Assembly: GCA_022376925.1 (NCBI GenBank)
Contig: JAIOJX010000030.1
Span: forward strand, 166,667,084-166,731,083
Origin: Tragulus kanchil
Lineage: Eukaryota > Chordata > Mammalia > Artiodactyla > Tragulidae
Length of the DNA stretch: 64,000 nucleotides
Reading direction: 5' to 3'
Shown here: one piece after another, positions 45,058 to 57,084 of the stretch
Layout of the letters: every line of letters begins with the position of its first letter
Numbering within the stretch: position 1 is the stretch's first letter
Notes under the pieces: generated by a model
Database searches by the model: none
Seen by the model: only the letters and a program-made list of their open reading frames with translations
Told to the model about the DNA's origin: nothing
Translations under genes and position numbers: made by a program

Positions 45058-45999
45058 ATTGGACAGTGGGTTGCTTCCATGTCTTGGCTGTTTTAAATAC
45101 TGTCACAGTGAATACTGGGGTACAGGTGTCTTCCTGAATTAAAGTTTTCGTCTTTTTCTAATATAGGCCCAGGAGTGGGATTGCGGGGTCATGTCGTGGA
45201 AAGTCTGTTTTTAGTTTTTTAAGGAATCTCCGTAGTTTTCCATAGTGACTGCACCAGTTTGATTTTCAAAGGGGAAGATCTTTTTGCTGCCTGGGCCAGT
45301 CTTTCCAGAGACTGAGGAGAGCGTGAGGAGCACAGTGAGGCCAGGGCGCGTGGAGGTCACACTCATCTTAGCAGCAGTGCACGGGCCATGCTGTTTCTGT
45401 TGCCCAGCCCGCCGGATCTGAGAGTGATCCTCCAGCCTCCTGCCCAACCTGTGAGCCCCTGATGGCCTCCCAAAAATTCACCAGGAGAGTTGGCTCTTGG
45501 TCTTTGGCCACCAAGTGACCCTTTGCAGCAGTCGTGTAGAGAAGCATTCAGGTCTACAGAGCCCTGCAGGAGGAAAGGCGTGCTGTCTTTGATAGCCTCA
45601 GTGGGTGACAGGGCTGGGCTGTCCAGATGCACGTAGCTGAGGCTGAAGCCAGAGCAGAAGACCACCCCAGCCCTAGGCAGCTAAGGAGGACCTGCCCAGA
45701 CCTGGACAGAATGTGGCTGACCGTGCTAGGAGCATGGACATACCATGGGAGCAGAGCACCGTCCACTCCACCTAGAGGGACTGGGGCATCTGGGGATTAC
45801 AGGCCCAGCCCATGGGGCGAGGGAGAGGACACTCCAAGGGATGCTGAAGGGCTTTGGTGATTGGGGTTGGGAAACTGAGGGCCACTGGCGATCTTTGGGA
45901 AAATTCCTCACAAGTGCTGTTGGTAGGATTGCTTTTCTCTTAAGTAAATATCCTTCTGTTACACTGTGAACTGAAGACTCTACTCATCCATTCAACAGG

Positions 46000-46395
46000 G
46001 TTTATGAAGGGCCACTTTCTCTGCACAGCAGACCACACCAGCACCTTATCCCACCTCAGGGCCTTTGCCCAAGCTGTATCTTTTGCCTGGATTTCTCTTT
46101 CTGCCTTGTCGAGCAGCTACCCATCATTCACAGCTAATTTAAATGTCACTTCCCTATGGAAACCCTGCTTGACAGCAGATGAGGTCTCTTGGACCCTGGT
46201 ATCTCACTGGACAGCACTTACCAGACCTGTCATTGTGTAACTAGTTATTGGTGGGGCATTTGAAGGAAGTCTCTCTTCTTGTTCAGTGGCAGATTCCTAG
46301 AGGGCAGAACAGCTGTGTCCGGCTCTCAAATGCATCCTCAGCGCTGCATGGTGCCATGTCCAGCACTCGAGGAATGTTTGTTGAATGAATGATAA
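46000..46395 (+). mobile_element. L2 LINE 3' end
   Basis: Full set of L2 3' words: 'cacctcagggcctttgccca', 'aatgtcacttccctatggaa', 'cagcacttaccagacctgtc', 'agattcctagagggcagaac', 'gaatgtttgttgaatgaatg'. Followed by a purine-rich (ggaa)n stretch at 46400-46445. Repeated at 47075-47470. Confidence 0.75.
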
Positions 46396-47074
46396 AGGAG
46401 GAGAGATGATGGGGAAGGAAGGAAGGGAGGGAGGAAAGGAAGAAGGGCTCCCTGGCTCCCTGGGTGCCCACAGTATGATTGCTTTGTACCCTTAAAAAGA
46501 AAATACTAAGTAGCCTTTCCAGGCCATGCACTTGGGGCCAAGCAGGGTAAAGACTGTGTCCTCCATTACCTCATACGTGATCTGTAGGGTGAACTTGCCA
46601 GGGTTGTGGACAAAAGACAAGTCAAACTCGGAGCTGCTGTCTGAATGCTCATGTGCCCTATTAATGTCCAGTATGCTGATGTTTGTAGGTGGGAGCTTAG
46701 GGAGGTGATTAGGTCATGAGGGTGGAGCCCTCGCAAAGGAGATTAGTGCCCTTTGTCAGAGAGGATCAGGGAACTCTCTAGCTCCTTCCTCTGAGTGCTG
46801 ATGGAATGACAAGTCTGCCACCCAGAAGACAGCCCTCATCTGACCTCACTGGCACACCGATGTTGGTTATGGAGAGACGCCCAAATAACTGCAGCCCGTG
46901 ACCTATTGCAGCTTCATGTTTAGTGCTGTTGGTAAGGCATTGCTTTTTTCTGAGGGCCACTGGCGATCTTTGGGAAAATTCCTCACAAGTGCTGTTGGTA
47001 GGATTGCTTTTCTCTTAAGTAAATATCCTTCTGTTACACTGTGAACTGAAGACTCTACTCATCCATTCAACAGG

Positions 47075-47470
47075 GTTTATGAAGGGCCACTTTCTCTGCA
47101 CAGCAGACCACACCAGCACCTTATCCCACCTCAGGGCCTTTGCCCAAGCTGTATCTTTTGCCTGGATTTCTCTTTCTGCCTTGTCGAGCAGCTACCCATC
47201 ATTCACAGCTAATTTAAATGTCACTTCCCTATGGAAACCCTGCTTGACAGCAGATGAGGTCTCTTGGACCCTGGTATCTCACTGGACAGCACTTACCAGA
47301 CCTGTCATTGTGTAACTAGTTATTGGTGGGGCATTTGAAGGAAGTCTCTCTTCTTGTTCAGTGGCAGATTCCTAGAGGGCAGAACAGCTGTGTCCGGCTC
47401 TCAAATGCATCCTCAGCGCTGCATGGTGCCATGTCCAGCACTCGAGGAATGTTTGTTGAATGAATGATAA
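47075..47470 (+). mobile_element. L2 LINE 3' end, copy in duplication 13
   Basis: Same as 46000-46395, 1075 bp away. With the fragment at 44906-45057 this makes two and a half apparent copies of what is probably one element. Confidence 0.75.
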
Positions 47471-48371
47471 AGGAGGAGAGATGATGGGGAAGGAAGGAAG
47501 GGAGGGAGGAAAGGAAGAAGGGCCCCCTGGCTCCCTGGGGGCCCACAGTATGATTGCTTTGTACCCTTAAAAAGAAAATACTAAGTAGCCTTTCCAGGCC
47601 ATGCACTTGGGGCCAAGCAGGGTAAAGACTGTGTCCTCCATTACCTCATACGTGATCTGTAGGGTGAACTTGCCAGGGTTGTGGACAAAAGACAAGTCAA
47701 ACTCGGAGCTGCTGTCTGAATGCTCATGTGCCCTATTAATGTCCAGTATGCTGATGTTTGTAGGTGGGAGCTTAGGGAGGTGATTAGGTCATGAGGGTGG
47801 AGCCCTCGCAAAGGAGATTAGTGCCCTTTGTCAGAGAGGATCAGGGAACTCTCTAGCTCCTTCCTCTGAGTGCTGATGGAATGACAAGTCTGCCACCCAG
47901 AAGACAGCCCTCATCTGACCTCACTGGCACACCGATGTTGGTTATGGAGAGACGCCCAAATAACTGCAGCCCCGTGACCTATTGCAGCTTCATGTTTAGT
48001 CTGTTTGTGTTGGAGATGATTTCACTCAAAGTCTGGATCTGAACATGGTGTTCTGGCATCAGAACTACTGCTCCAAAGGTGTTGGAACTCACTTCTTAGT
48101 GCAAGTACAGCTGACATTGACTGTACCTTCTAAGCATTCTTCACAAGTGCATGCATTTGATCCTCACATCAACCAGTCTGTTAGGCAGGTGTTAGTCTTC
48201 CAGAATACCAGGGGCCAACCTGAGACCTGGACCATGCTTGGATGGCAAGAGAGCAGCCCATCCAAGACTCAGAGTCAGTGTCTGCCACTTCCCTTGTTGA
48301 CTGTTCAGAGTTCTGGGTGAGCAAGGGAGCAACAGGATCTAAAGTCACTTCATCAGATTGTGGCGGTGATG

Positions 48372-48597
48372 GTTTAGTCATGAAGTTGCATCTGACTCTT
48401 GTGACCCCCTGGACTATTAGCTGCTAGGCTCCTCTGTCTGTGGGATTTTCCAGGCAAGAATGCTGGAGCAGGTTGCTGTACCCTTCTCCAGGGCATCTTT
48501 CTGATCCAGGGATCCAACCCAGGTCTCCTGCATGACAGGCAGCCTCTTGTACTGTAGGCAGATTCTTTACTGACTGAACCACCAGGGCAACCCTAAT
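48372..48597 (-). mobile_element. Bov-A2-type SINE
   Basis: Complement of Bov-A2: 'taggctcctctgtctgtggg', 'aggcaagaatgctggagcag', 'acccttctccagggcatctt', 'caacccaggtctcctgcatg', ending 'tgaaccaccagggcaaccct', the complement of the tRNA-like head. Nearly full length. Confidence 0.85.
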
Positions 48598-49485
48598 CAG
48601 ACTGAGGCTTCTTTAAGGGTTTTCTTCAAATCTACACATTCATAATTGACTTATCTCAGGAATTCACCCACAAGCCAGCAGTAGTTGCAATGCAGGCGAT
48701 CCTACAATATGATCAAAGTACAGATCAGGACTGAAAAGGGCCTGTGCAGCAGAGACAGTTTAAGGGTTTTCTGTAGGGTGAACTTGCCAGGGTTGTGGAC
48801 AAAAGACAAGTCAAACTCGGAGCTGCTGTCTGAATGCTCATGTGCCCTATTAATGTCCAGTATGCTGATGTTTGTAGGTGGGAGCTTAGGGAGGTGATTA
48901 GGTCATGAGGGTGGAGCCCTCGCAAAGGAGATTAGTGCCCTTTGTCAGAGAGGATCAGGGAACTCTCTAGCTCCTTCCTCTGAGTGCTGATGGAATGACA
49001 AGTCTGCCACCCAGAAGACAGCCCTCATCTGACCTCACTGGCACACCGATGTTGGTTATGGAGAGACGCCCAAATAACTGCAGCCCCGTGACCTATTGCA
49101 GCTTCATGTTTAGTCTGTTTGTGTTGGAGATGATTTCACTCAAAGTCTGGATCTGAACATGGTGTTCTGGCATCAGAACTACTGCTCCAAAGGTGTTGGA
49201 ACTCACTTCTTAGTGCAAGTACAGCTGACATTGACTGTACCTTCTAAGCATTCTTCACAAGTGCATGCATTTGATCCTCACATCAACCAGTCTGTTAGGC
49301 AGGTGTTAGTCTTCCAGAATACCAGGGGCCAACCTGAGACCTGGACCATGCTTGGATGGCAAGAGAGCAGCCCATCCAAGACTCAGAGTCAGTGTCTGCC
49401 ACTTCCCTTGTTGACTGTTCAGAGTTCTGGGTGAGCAAGGGAGCAACAGGATCTAAAGTCACTTCATCAGATTGTGGCGGTGATG

Positions 49486-49711
49486 GTTTAGTCATGAAGT
49501 TGCATCTGACTCTTGTGACCCCCTGGACTATTAGCTGCTAGGCTCCTCTGTCTGTGGGATTTTCCAGGCAAGAATGCTGGAGCAGGTTGCTGTACCCTTC
49601 TCCAGGGCATCTTTCTGATCCAGGGATCCAACCCAGGTCTCCTGCATGACAGGCAGCCTCTTGTACTGTAGGCAGATTCTTTACTGACTGAACCACCAGG
49701 GCAACCCTAAT
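49486..49711 (-). mobile_element. Bov-A2-type SINE, copy in duplication 14
   Basis: Same as 48372-48597, 1114 bp away, with no difference noticed. Confidence 0.85.
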
Positions 49712-49934
49712 CAGACTGAGGCTTCTTTAAGGGTTTTCTTCAAATCTACACATTCATAATTGACTTATCTCAGGAATTCACCCACAAGCCAGCAGTAGTT
49801 GCAATGCAGGCGATCCTACAATATGATCAAAGTACAGATCAGGAGCTTCTGAAAGGCCTAAAAGGAGTTGTGCAGCAGAGACAGTAATTGGGAGGAAGTT
49901 GTCATCGTTAGTAGTATTAAAAATGAGAGAAATG

Positions 49935-50130
49935 GAGTCTGGGATTAACAGATACGCACTATTGTACAGAAAATAGATAAACAGTGTTTGTATGGTTTAA
50001 CACGGGGAACTACATTTAATAGAATAACTTACAACAAAAAAGAATCTTCATCACTCTGCTGTATACCTAAAACTAACACAATGTTGCAAATCAACTATTT
50101 TTAAAAAATGAAGAATAAAAAGGAAAAAAC
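49935..50130 (+). mobile_element. Ruminant L1 3' end
   Basis: Sense L1 3' UTR: 'gtttgtatggtttaacacgg', 'tcatcactctgctgtatacc', 'taaaactaacacaatgttgc', 'aaatcaactatttttaaaaa', then an A-rich tail. The same family as 32470-33100 and 54490-54695. Confidence 0.75.
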
Positions 50131-50733
50131 ACAGAAACACAGGCCAACTTTCTGTTGGTGTGTTTTTGGTTTCGCGGATGAGAATGATGTACCCAGGCCT
50201 CAGCATTTCAACCTGTGAAGCTTCCCTGACATGGAACACGAACACACTGACCTCAGCACCTTCTCTGAGTGGAGCTCTCCCATGGTCCTCTAAGGCTATT
50301 ATAGTATACATTGAATTTAGAAACAGTCCCCAGTCTTCAGCCTATCAGGAACAAAACTGCAGAGTGTTTTTTTTCCTCCTTTGACACTTTTTACAGAGAG
50401 CAAATGTGTGACTTTTCTTGATGAGCAAACAGCCAAAGGTGTTTAGGAAAAGGTCTGTCATTTTTTTTTTTTTTTCCTGGTGGCAAGACACCCTCCACCA
50501 AATTCATTAGCAGTTCTTCTGTTTGTGGTTTTAAAATATTCTCTGACCTAAATAAATTCCTTGTTTTGTCCTCTGCCAATATGAGAACATTAACTGATGT
50601 ACACTGTGGCTTTCAGAGCAAAGCAGCAGCAAAGTATAACCAAAAAAAAAAAAAAAAACAGGAGGCCATTTCACTGTTGAAGATACCAACATCCATGCTC
50701 TAGCCATGCTTCTGCTCCTCCAAGAAAGGTCCT
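50131..50733. other. Unassigned sequence with a weak exon-like frame
   Basis: A minus-strand frame (50311-50051) includes GAEVSVFVFHVREASQVEML, which reads somewhat like protein, but its 3' part runs into the A-rich tail of an L1 and no good acceptor lies upstream. Kept as unassigned. Poly-T at 50460-50475 and poly-A at 50642-50659 are simple repeats. Confidence 0.35.
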
Positions 50734-50912
50734 TTATTCTGCTTTTTGGCTCTGCCAGGTCTTATCTGTGGCATGTGGGGTCTTTCATTGCTGTGGTATG
50801 CCAAGTCTTAGCTGTGCCACGTAGGATCTAGTTCCCCTACCAGGGATGAACCTATGCTCCCCTGCCTTGGGAGTGTGGAGTCTTAACCACTGGACTGCCA
50901 GGGGAATCTCAA
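50734..50912 (-). mobile_element. tRNA-Glu-derived SINE (common type)
   Basis: Minus-strand head diverged ('gattcccctggcagtccagt'), body 'ctacgtggcacagctaagac' and 'cacatgccacagataagacc'. An old copy. Confidence 0.8.
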
Positions 50913-51507
50913 GAGAAGTTCTTCATGTTTATACTTTTGTGAATCGTAGATACTGCTTTTTAGACATGAGGCAGGTTTCTAGTTCTGCATGCACAAGTTG
51001 TTTAATTGTGTTTCCAGCCTTCTAGAAAAGATGAGAGGAACACCAGGACAGGTGTACAGCTATGTCTTACGAGCACCTAAGTGCAATGGGTCAACACCGA
51101 GCTGGTGGCCAGCTATTCCAGTAAATCAGTTCACTTCTCAGTTTTCTTTCCCCATGTACCTGTGACGCAGTATCCCCTTCGGTTCATTTAATTGGCAAAT
51201 ATTTACTGAGCTCTTCCTCTGTGCTGGATACCTGTGCAAGATTCTGGAGCTGCAGTGGTGAGCAAAATACATGAGTTGTCCTTATGGAATTGAAATACTG
51301 GTGGATAGGAAAGCATTACAGAGGCGGAAACTCAGTACCTGTCCAAAGCAATATACGTACCTGTTGATGAACTTTTATCCTCTGCCTCTAAAACGGGTGC
51401 TCTCCCAGACTACACTGTGGACTGGCATTCACTCTCTGAAACTTGACAGCAAAGGAATAGCAATCTCCTTGAGGATAAGGTATAACTTAGAGTTTTCTTT
51501 TTTAAAA
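50913..51507. other. Unassigned sequence with an old repeat-like patch
   Basis: At 51190-51300 the words 'ggcaaatatttactgagctc', 'ttcctctgtgctggatacct' and 'agtggtgagcaaaatacatg' follow a common mammalian fossil repeat that I do not name. Similar but shorter words occur at 55637-55670 and 62600-62660. No gene. Confidence 0.4.
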
Positions 51508-51856
51508 AAATATTTATTTATTTATTTATTTATGGCTATTCTGGGTTTTTACTGCTGCCACAGGTTCTTCTCTAGTTGCAGGGAGTGGGGGCTACTCTCT
51601 AGTTGAGGTGAGCAGGCTTCCTGTCGGGGTGACATCTCTTGTGGTGGAACGCAGGCTCTAGGGCACACAGGCTTCAGTAGTTGCGGCACATGGGCTCTAT
51701 AGCTGCAGCTCCGAGGCTCTAGAGCACAGGCTCAATAGTTGTGGCTCACGGGCTTAGTTGCTCCATATCATGTGGGATCTTTCTGGCTCAGGGTCGAACC
51801 CATGTCTCCTGCATTGGCAGGTGAACTCTTTACCACTGAGCTACTAGGGAAGCCCT
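51508..51856 (-). mobile_element. tRNA-Glu-derived SINE (long common type)
   Basis: Tail seen as (ttta)n at 51515-51535. Body words on the plus strand 'tagttgaggtgagcaggctt', 'tagttgcggcacatgggctc', 'aatagttgtggctcacgggc'. Head on the minus strand 'ggcttccctagtagctcagt'. Its right 150 bases recur at 52813-52961 because duplication 15 starts inside it. Confidence 0.85.
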
Positions 51857-53923
51857 AGAATTTTCATGTTTGCAGTGTTTAGGGTGATGAGATAGTTGAC
51901 TCTAAAACCCAAACATGGTCATGGGCCCAAGAGTCCCTGTTTTTGTTTTTGTTTTTTCCTTTCCTTGTCTAAATGGCCTTTCAGTTGGAGCAGGTTTTTG
52001 TGGGCATATTCAATGACAGTAATAATGAGAGTGATTTTTTTTTTATCAGAACCAACAGTGAGTGAATCTGTTGAAATTCCTTTTTAAAAATAAAATGATT
52101 TGAATATTCAGTCCTGAGTTTATGGACATTTGGGGACAGTACACTCCATGTTTGTTAAACCTTAGTTGGTTTCGTGAGTTTTTCTACCTGGGTTATGACC
52201 ACCACTGGCCCCTGAAATCTGAATTAGGTCGTTTTGGTTGCTTCCATGTGAAGTTAGTTTACTCACTGAATGGTAAAAGAAACAAGGCTGGTTTCCCTTT
52301 GTGTGCATCTAGGTATTTTCTGGTCCTTCTCTGGGCTCCAAGTTCACATAAATAAATGCTCCATTACCTTGACTGACTGAGAGTTTACCATTTAGGAAGT
52401 ATGGGGAGTCTCATGAAGAACCTATATTTCAGATTATTCCTGATTGAGATCTACTGGGTAACCAGATCTAGGCACAGGGAGGGGCCCTGAGTACTGATCA
52501 GGGCCCAGGGTTTAGTCATCTTCCTGGTGAGTCAGGCCCCCCTGTGCTGCTATAAGTGGGTGCGGAAGCATCAGGAAGGGCTCAGCTCTTGCCAGTGGTT
52601 TTGGTCCCTTATGCCTCTGTGCCTCACCTCCACGTCTTCTCTATTCAAAGAGGGTGGAACTAAGGACTGGAAGAGCAAGACGAGTAAAACCTCAGCTGGT
52701 CATTTCAGAGGCGGTGGCTAGAGAGAAAAGTGAAAGAGGGAGGCGTGGTGGATGCCTGTAAAATCCCATCCCACTGCTGTCCAAACTTTCCATCACTTTC
52801 TAAGGACTGTGTCCGAGGCTCTAGAGCACAGGCTCAATAGTTGTGGCTCACGGGCTTAGTTGCTCCATATCATGTGGGATCTTTCTGGCTCAGGGTCGAA
52901 CCCATGTCTCCTGCATTGGCAGGTGAACTCTTTACCACTGAGCTACTAGGGAAGCCCTAGAATTTTCATGTTTGCAGTGTTTAGGGTGATGAGATAGTTG
53001 ACTCTAAAACCCAAACATGGTCATGGGCCCAAGAGTCCCTGTTTTTGTTTTTGTTTTTTCCTTTCCTTGTCTAAATGGCCTTTCAGTTGGAGCAGGTTTT
53101 TGTGGGCATATTCAATGACAGTAATAATGAGAGTGATTTTTTTTTTTTTTTATCAGAACCAACAGTGAGTGAATCTGTTGAAATTCCTTTTTAAAAATAA
53201 AATGATTTGAATATTCAGTCCTGAGTTTATGGACATTTGGGGACAGTACACTCCATGTTTGTTAAACCTTAGTTGGTTTCGTGAGTTTTTCTACCTGGGT
53301 TATGACCACCACTGGCCCCTGAAATCTGAATTAGGTCGTTTTGGTTGCTTCCATGTGAAGTTAGTTTACTCACTGAATGGTAAAAGAAACAAGGCTGGTT
53401 TCCCTTTGTGTGCATCTAGGTATTTTCTGGTCCTTCTCTGGGCTCCAAGTTCACATAAATAAATGCTCCATTACCTTGACTGACTGAGAGTTTACCATTT
53501 AGGAAGTATGGGGAGTCTCATGAAGAACCTATATTTCAGATTATTCCTGATTGAGATCTACTGGGTAACCAGATCTAGGCACAGGGAGGGGCCCTGAGTA
53601 CTGATCAGGGCCCAGGGTTTAGTCATCTTCCTGGTGAGTCAGGCCCCCCTGTGCTGCTATAAGTGGGTGCGGAAGCATCAGGAAGGGCTCAGCTCTTGCC
53701 AGTGGTTTTGGTCCCTTATGCCTCTGTGCCTCACCTCCACGTCTTCTCTATTCAAAGAGGGTGGAACTAAGGACTGGAAGAGCAAGACGAGTAAAACCTC
53801 AGCTGGTCATTTCAGAGGCGGTGGCTAGAGAGAGAGAAAAGTGAAAGAGGGAGGCGTGGTGGATGCCTGTAAAATCCCATCCCACTGCTGTCCAAACTTT
53901 CCATCACTTTCTAAGGACTGTGG
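51711..53923. repeat. Tandem duplication 15 (unit about 1107 bp)
   Basis: Bases 51711-52812 recur at 52813-53923. Differences: a T run is 5 longer in copy 2 (near 53138), and 'gctagagagaaaagtg' reads 'gctagagagagagaaaagtg'. The seam 'ctaaggactgtg|tccgaggct' joins unique DNA to the middle of a SINE. Confidence 0.95.
51857..52812. other. Unassigned sequence (also at 52962-53923)
   Basis: Almost 1 kb without a nameable repeat or exon. The paired 77- and 64-codon frames show no exon features. Confidence 0.4.
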
Positions 53924-53952
53924 TTCCTCTGTTTTCCACATTCTTCTTCCTT

Positions 53953-54221
53953 TTTTTTTTTTTTGCCACTTCTGTTGGTCTTTCATTTATCTATTTTCAT
54001 CCATCTTTGTTCTCCGGCCTGTGTGGGCCTCCCATCGCAGTGGCCTCTCTCGCTGCAGAGCACCGACTCTGGGCACATGCGCTCCAAAGCTCTGGCTCGG
54101 TCATTGGACACATCGGTCCAGCCGCTCCGTGGCACGTGGGATCTTCCCAGGCCAGGGATCAAATTGGCGCCCCTTGCACTGCAAGGCGGTGTCTTTACCC
54201 ACTGGACCACCAAGGAAGCCC
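53953..54221 (-). mobile_element. Young tRNA-Glu SINE, locus E
   Basis: Near-complete copy with head 'ggcttccttggtggtccagt' and the diagnostic body. It begins with a T run at 53953-53964. I could not define a target-site duplication with confidence. Confidence 0.85.
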
Positions 54222-54489
54222 TCCAAAGGTATTTCTTGAACACCTTAACAAGTCAGATAGTTTAAATGTAGAGTCTCTATTGCTGGATGTTTGACTCTTG
54301 AAAGCCATTCATTTGATTATTTGTATATTCCTGAAGCAAGTGTTTGTGGAGGAGTTAGTCTCTGTATTGGTGGAGCTTATTAGTTTCAGTGAAAATGAGA
54401 GAAAACTAAAAAAGTGTGTTGGAAGAACCACGTCAGATGAGCTGTGACTTACTATGAGAACACAAGAGGGCCACCCACATTTACACACG

Positions 54490-54695
54490 GCTCTATTCAA
54501 AATGGATAACCAACAAGGACCTACTGTGCAGCACGTGGAACTCTACTCCGTGTAATGCGCCAGCCTGGGTGGGAGGGGCGTTTGGGGGAGAATGGATACA
54601 TGTATTTCTATGGCTGAGTCCTTGACTGTTCACCTGAAACTACCACAGCATTGTTAATTGGCTATGCCCCAATAGAAAATAAAAAGCTTAAAAGT
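54490..54695 (+). mobile_element. Ruminant L1 3' end
   Basis: Sense L1 3' UTR: 'taaccaacaaggacctactg', 'acctgaaactaccacagcat', 'tgttaattggctatgcccca', 'atagaaaataaaaagcttaa'. A simple (ca/ta)n stretch follows at 54755-54803. Confidence 0.8.
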
Positions 54696-56313
54696 TAGAA
54701 AAAAAAGCCCAGGCAGCTACAAAAAAAAATAATGAAGACAATGAATTAAAAACTATATATATCTATACACACAGAGACACATATACATACATACACACAC
54801 ATAAAAGAAGGCTGCCCAATCCAGTTTGGGGGTGGGGGTGGGGTCAGAGGTTGTGAGATTGAAGTAAGTCACGAGGCTGAGAAATGGATGAATGGGTGGC
54901 TTCCCATCTCTGTGGTTTGTAATTCTGGAGAGTACCAGAGAAGAGAAAGGGCTTTCCTGAAGGTGGGCCAGTGGACTATCTGAGTGCAACCCCCTGGCCA
55001 GAGGCTTAGCTCAGAGTGGTCAGCAAGGCTCAGCGAAAACCAGTGTCAATTTTCCAGTCAGGAGTGGATTGCTGTGCCTGCCACGGTCTATGCCCATGAC
55101 ACTAGGGCCCAAACTCAGGAAACGGTGTATTTCCTGGTTTCCTTTTCTTGACTCAACACATTAAAAGCTGGAGGAGAACTAAAAGAAGAGTTCATAGCTC
55201 TGAAAGAATGCAAAGGATGTCATGAATGCTGGTGACTCTTTCTCAAAACTACACCTTGCTATCTTTGTTAAGTACTTAATTGTAACCTTTCCTGCCTGCA
55301 GCAAGTTTGGGTAATGTCTTCTGGAAAGATCCAGAAGTGTCATGGCAGAGCACATGATGAATTGGTTGTGAGGACTGGGGTCTGGGGTTATGGGAACATT
55401 GGAAATGGCACATTGGACCCTGGTAAAGGAAGGCTCCTCCTACAGAGAGGAGGACTTATGGAATCAGACACGACATTCAGGAGTAGCCGTGGGTTAGGAA
55501 CCAGAAGGTAGAGGTTCTCAGGAATGCTTTTAATTCTGACACACTGCAGTCCTCTTCTAGAGACGTCAACTTGTAGTGTGTCTTATCCGACACGTGTAAA
55601 ACATAGCAGATGGGGTTGGGTTCATATGGCCCCCAGATATTTATTGAGCACCTGCGATGTGTCAGTAGCAGCCTACTACAGAGAGAATAATGGGGATAGA
55701 TCCTTGGTCCTTGACTGAGAGTGGGAAGGAGAACGGCTCCCAGACTGGTCGAAAAGAATGAAGGAGTTATTAGATGTCAGTGACAGAAGCAAAGTACTTC
55801 TGGGAACATGGGAGAGCAGAGGAGAAGCCTCCTTGGGAAGGTCACGGGTGGATGAGACCACAGGTCTCACGTAGGACTCACGTCTTGTGAGGACCCCTGA
55901 AACATGGCGCTTTAAAGTACAGGCCCATGACATCGCTCTCTCTTCCAGTTTTGTGACTGTAGCAGTAGTTTTAGCTTTGGTGAAAATTAACATCACAAAG
56001 GAAGAAAACAGAATTCAGGGTCTTTGATAGGATTTTCTTTTTTTAAAATGGCTTTCTCATTTTTGTTGCCATTGGCATCTAGAATGCAGGAAAATCCAAC
56101 TAAAGTAGTCATTTAAAAAAAAAAAAACACTTTATACAAAACGTTCAAGCATAGATAAGTGAAGGAAAAATGACCATGAATCCCCTTGGGAATCACCTGA
56201 TTTGGTTTCCTCTATGCCCTCCCCTCAACTCCACTACACACAATATTTGTTTGGCTGTTGCTGGAATATTCTAAAGCAAACTCCAGGCTTTCTTTCATTG
56301 CATCCATAAATAT
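54696..56313. other. Unassigned single-copy DNA
   Basis: About 1.6 kb outside any duplication. Apart from the (ca/ta)n at 54755-54803, a G-rich patch at 54824-54843 and a poly-A at 56115-56128, I see no nameable element. Frames are short. Confidence 0.4.
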
Positions 56314-56328
56314 TTCAGTAGGTATTCT

Positions 56329-56600
56329 TTTTGGGGGGAGGGGAAGGCTGGGGAGTGAGGGGGCGGGCGGGCCTCTTCTATTGGTCTTTCACTTATCTAT
56401 TTTCATCCATCTTTTTGTTCTTTGGCCCGTGTGAGCCTCCCATCACAGTGGCCTCTGTTGTCGCAGAGCTCCGGGTCGGTAATTGCACACGTCGGTCCAG
56501 CTGCTCCGCGGCACGTGGAATCTTCCCAGGCCAGGGATCGAACCGGCGCCTCTTGCACTGCAAGGCGGTGTCCTTACCCACTGGACCACCAGGGAAGCCC
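56329..56600 (-). mobile_element. Young tRNA-Glu SINE, locus F, with an internal deletion
   Basis: Head 'gggcttccctggtggtccag'. Part of the body between the diagnostic core and 'gtcgcagagct' is missing by about 30 bases, so it is shorter than its relatives. A perfect 15 bp target-site duplication, ttcagtaggtattct, lies at 56314-56328 and 56601-56615. The A-rich tail region reads unusually G-rich on the plus strand (56333-56370). Confidence 0.9.
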
Positions 56601-56615
56601 TTCAGTAGGTATTCT

Positions 56616-57084
56616 ATCAGAGAAGAACTTTTTCAAAACACATAACCACAATGCCATTATATGTGAAGTAATACTCATAACCTACCATATTTTGCTAATT
56701 AACTCATATTTTTAAGTTGTTTCATTCATCTGTAAAAATCCCCATTTTTTGTTTTTGTTTTTGTTTTTTTGGTGCCATTCCCAGGGGAGAAGCGAGTCAT
56801 TTGTCTACCTAGAATAGCCAGAATTCTGGATTTGGCTGGTGGTTTCCTCCTGGTGTCATTTAACTTGTGCTTCTATTTCTTGTAAGCTGGATTAGAGTAG
56901 TTATTTGTTTTGTTTTGTTTTGTTTTGCCAGAAAACTTCATAGCAGATTCTGTGTACTTTCTGGTCTGTTATATCACAAGGCCGATTGCCCCATTTCTAG
57001 AGATGTGAAAACTGATCAGTTTGAGCTCAGGTTGTCATCATCATGGTCCATCCAAAGTTCCCTGTCAACCTTTTATCCAATATT
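56616..57084. other. Unassigned sequence with simple repeats
   Basis: (gtttt)n-like repeats at 56747-56769 and 56905-56928 are the only recognisable features. Confidence 0.4.

Larger units (their letters stand above)
43968..46148. repeat. Tandem duplication 12 (unit 1090 bp)
   Basis: Bases 43968-45057 recur at 45058-46148. The seam joins L2 sequence ('aatttaaatgtc') to the middle of an L1 ('attggacagtgggttgc'), a join found nowhere else. One base differs near 44654/45744 (taccagggg against taccatggg). First of three chained duplications. Confidence 0.95.
45876..48003. repeat. Tandem duplication 13 (unit 1075 bp)
   Basis: Bases 45876-46918 recur at 46951-47998 or so. Just before the seam, 46919-46950 ('agtgctgttggtaaggcatt' and on) is a corrupted version of 45912-45940, a left contig tip. 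Two substitutions occur near 46445-46470 (ggctccctgg...ggtgccc against ggccccctgg...gggccc). Confidence 0.95.
47657..49855. repeat. Tandem duplication 14 (unit 1114 bp)
   Basis: Bases 47657-48733 recur at 48771-49847. Just before the seam, 48730-48770 ('ctgaaaagggcctgtgcagc' and on) is a shortened, corrupted form of 49843-49890 ('agcttctgaaaggcctaaaa' and on). A right contig tip with lost bases explains it. Confidence 0.95.

Noticed and set aside
46400..46445. (ggaa)n stretch as a regulatory (ETS-type) microsatellite
   Set aside because: Short, impure and adjoining an L2 tail. No promoter or gene nearby to support a role.
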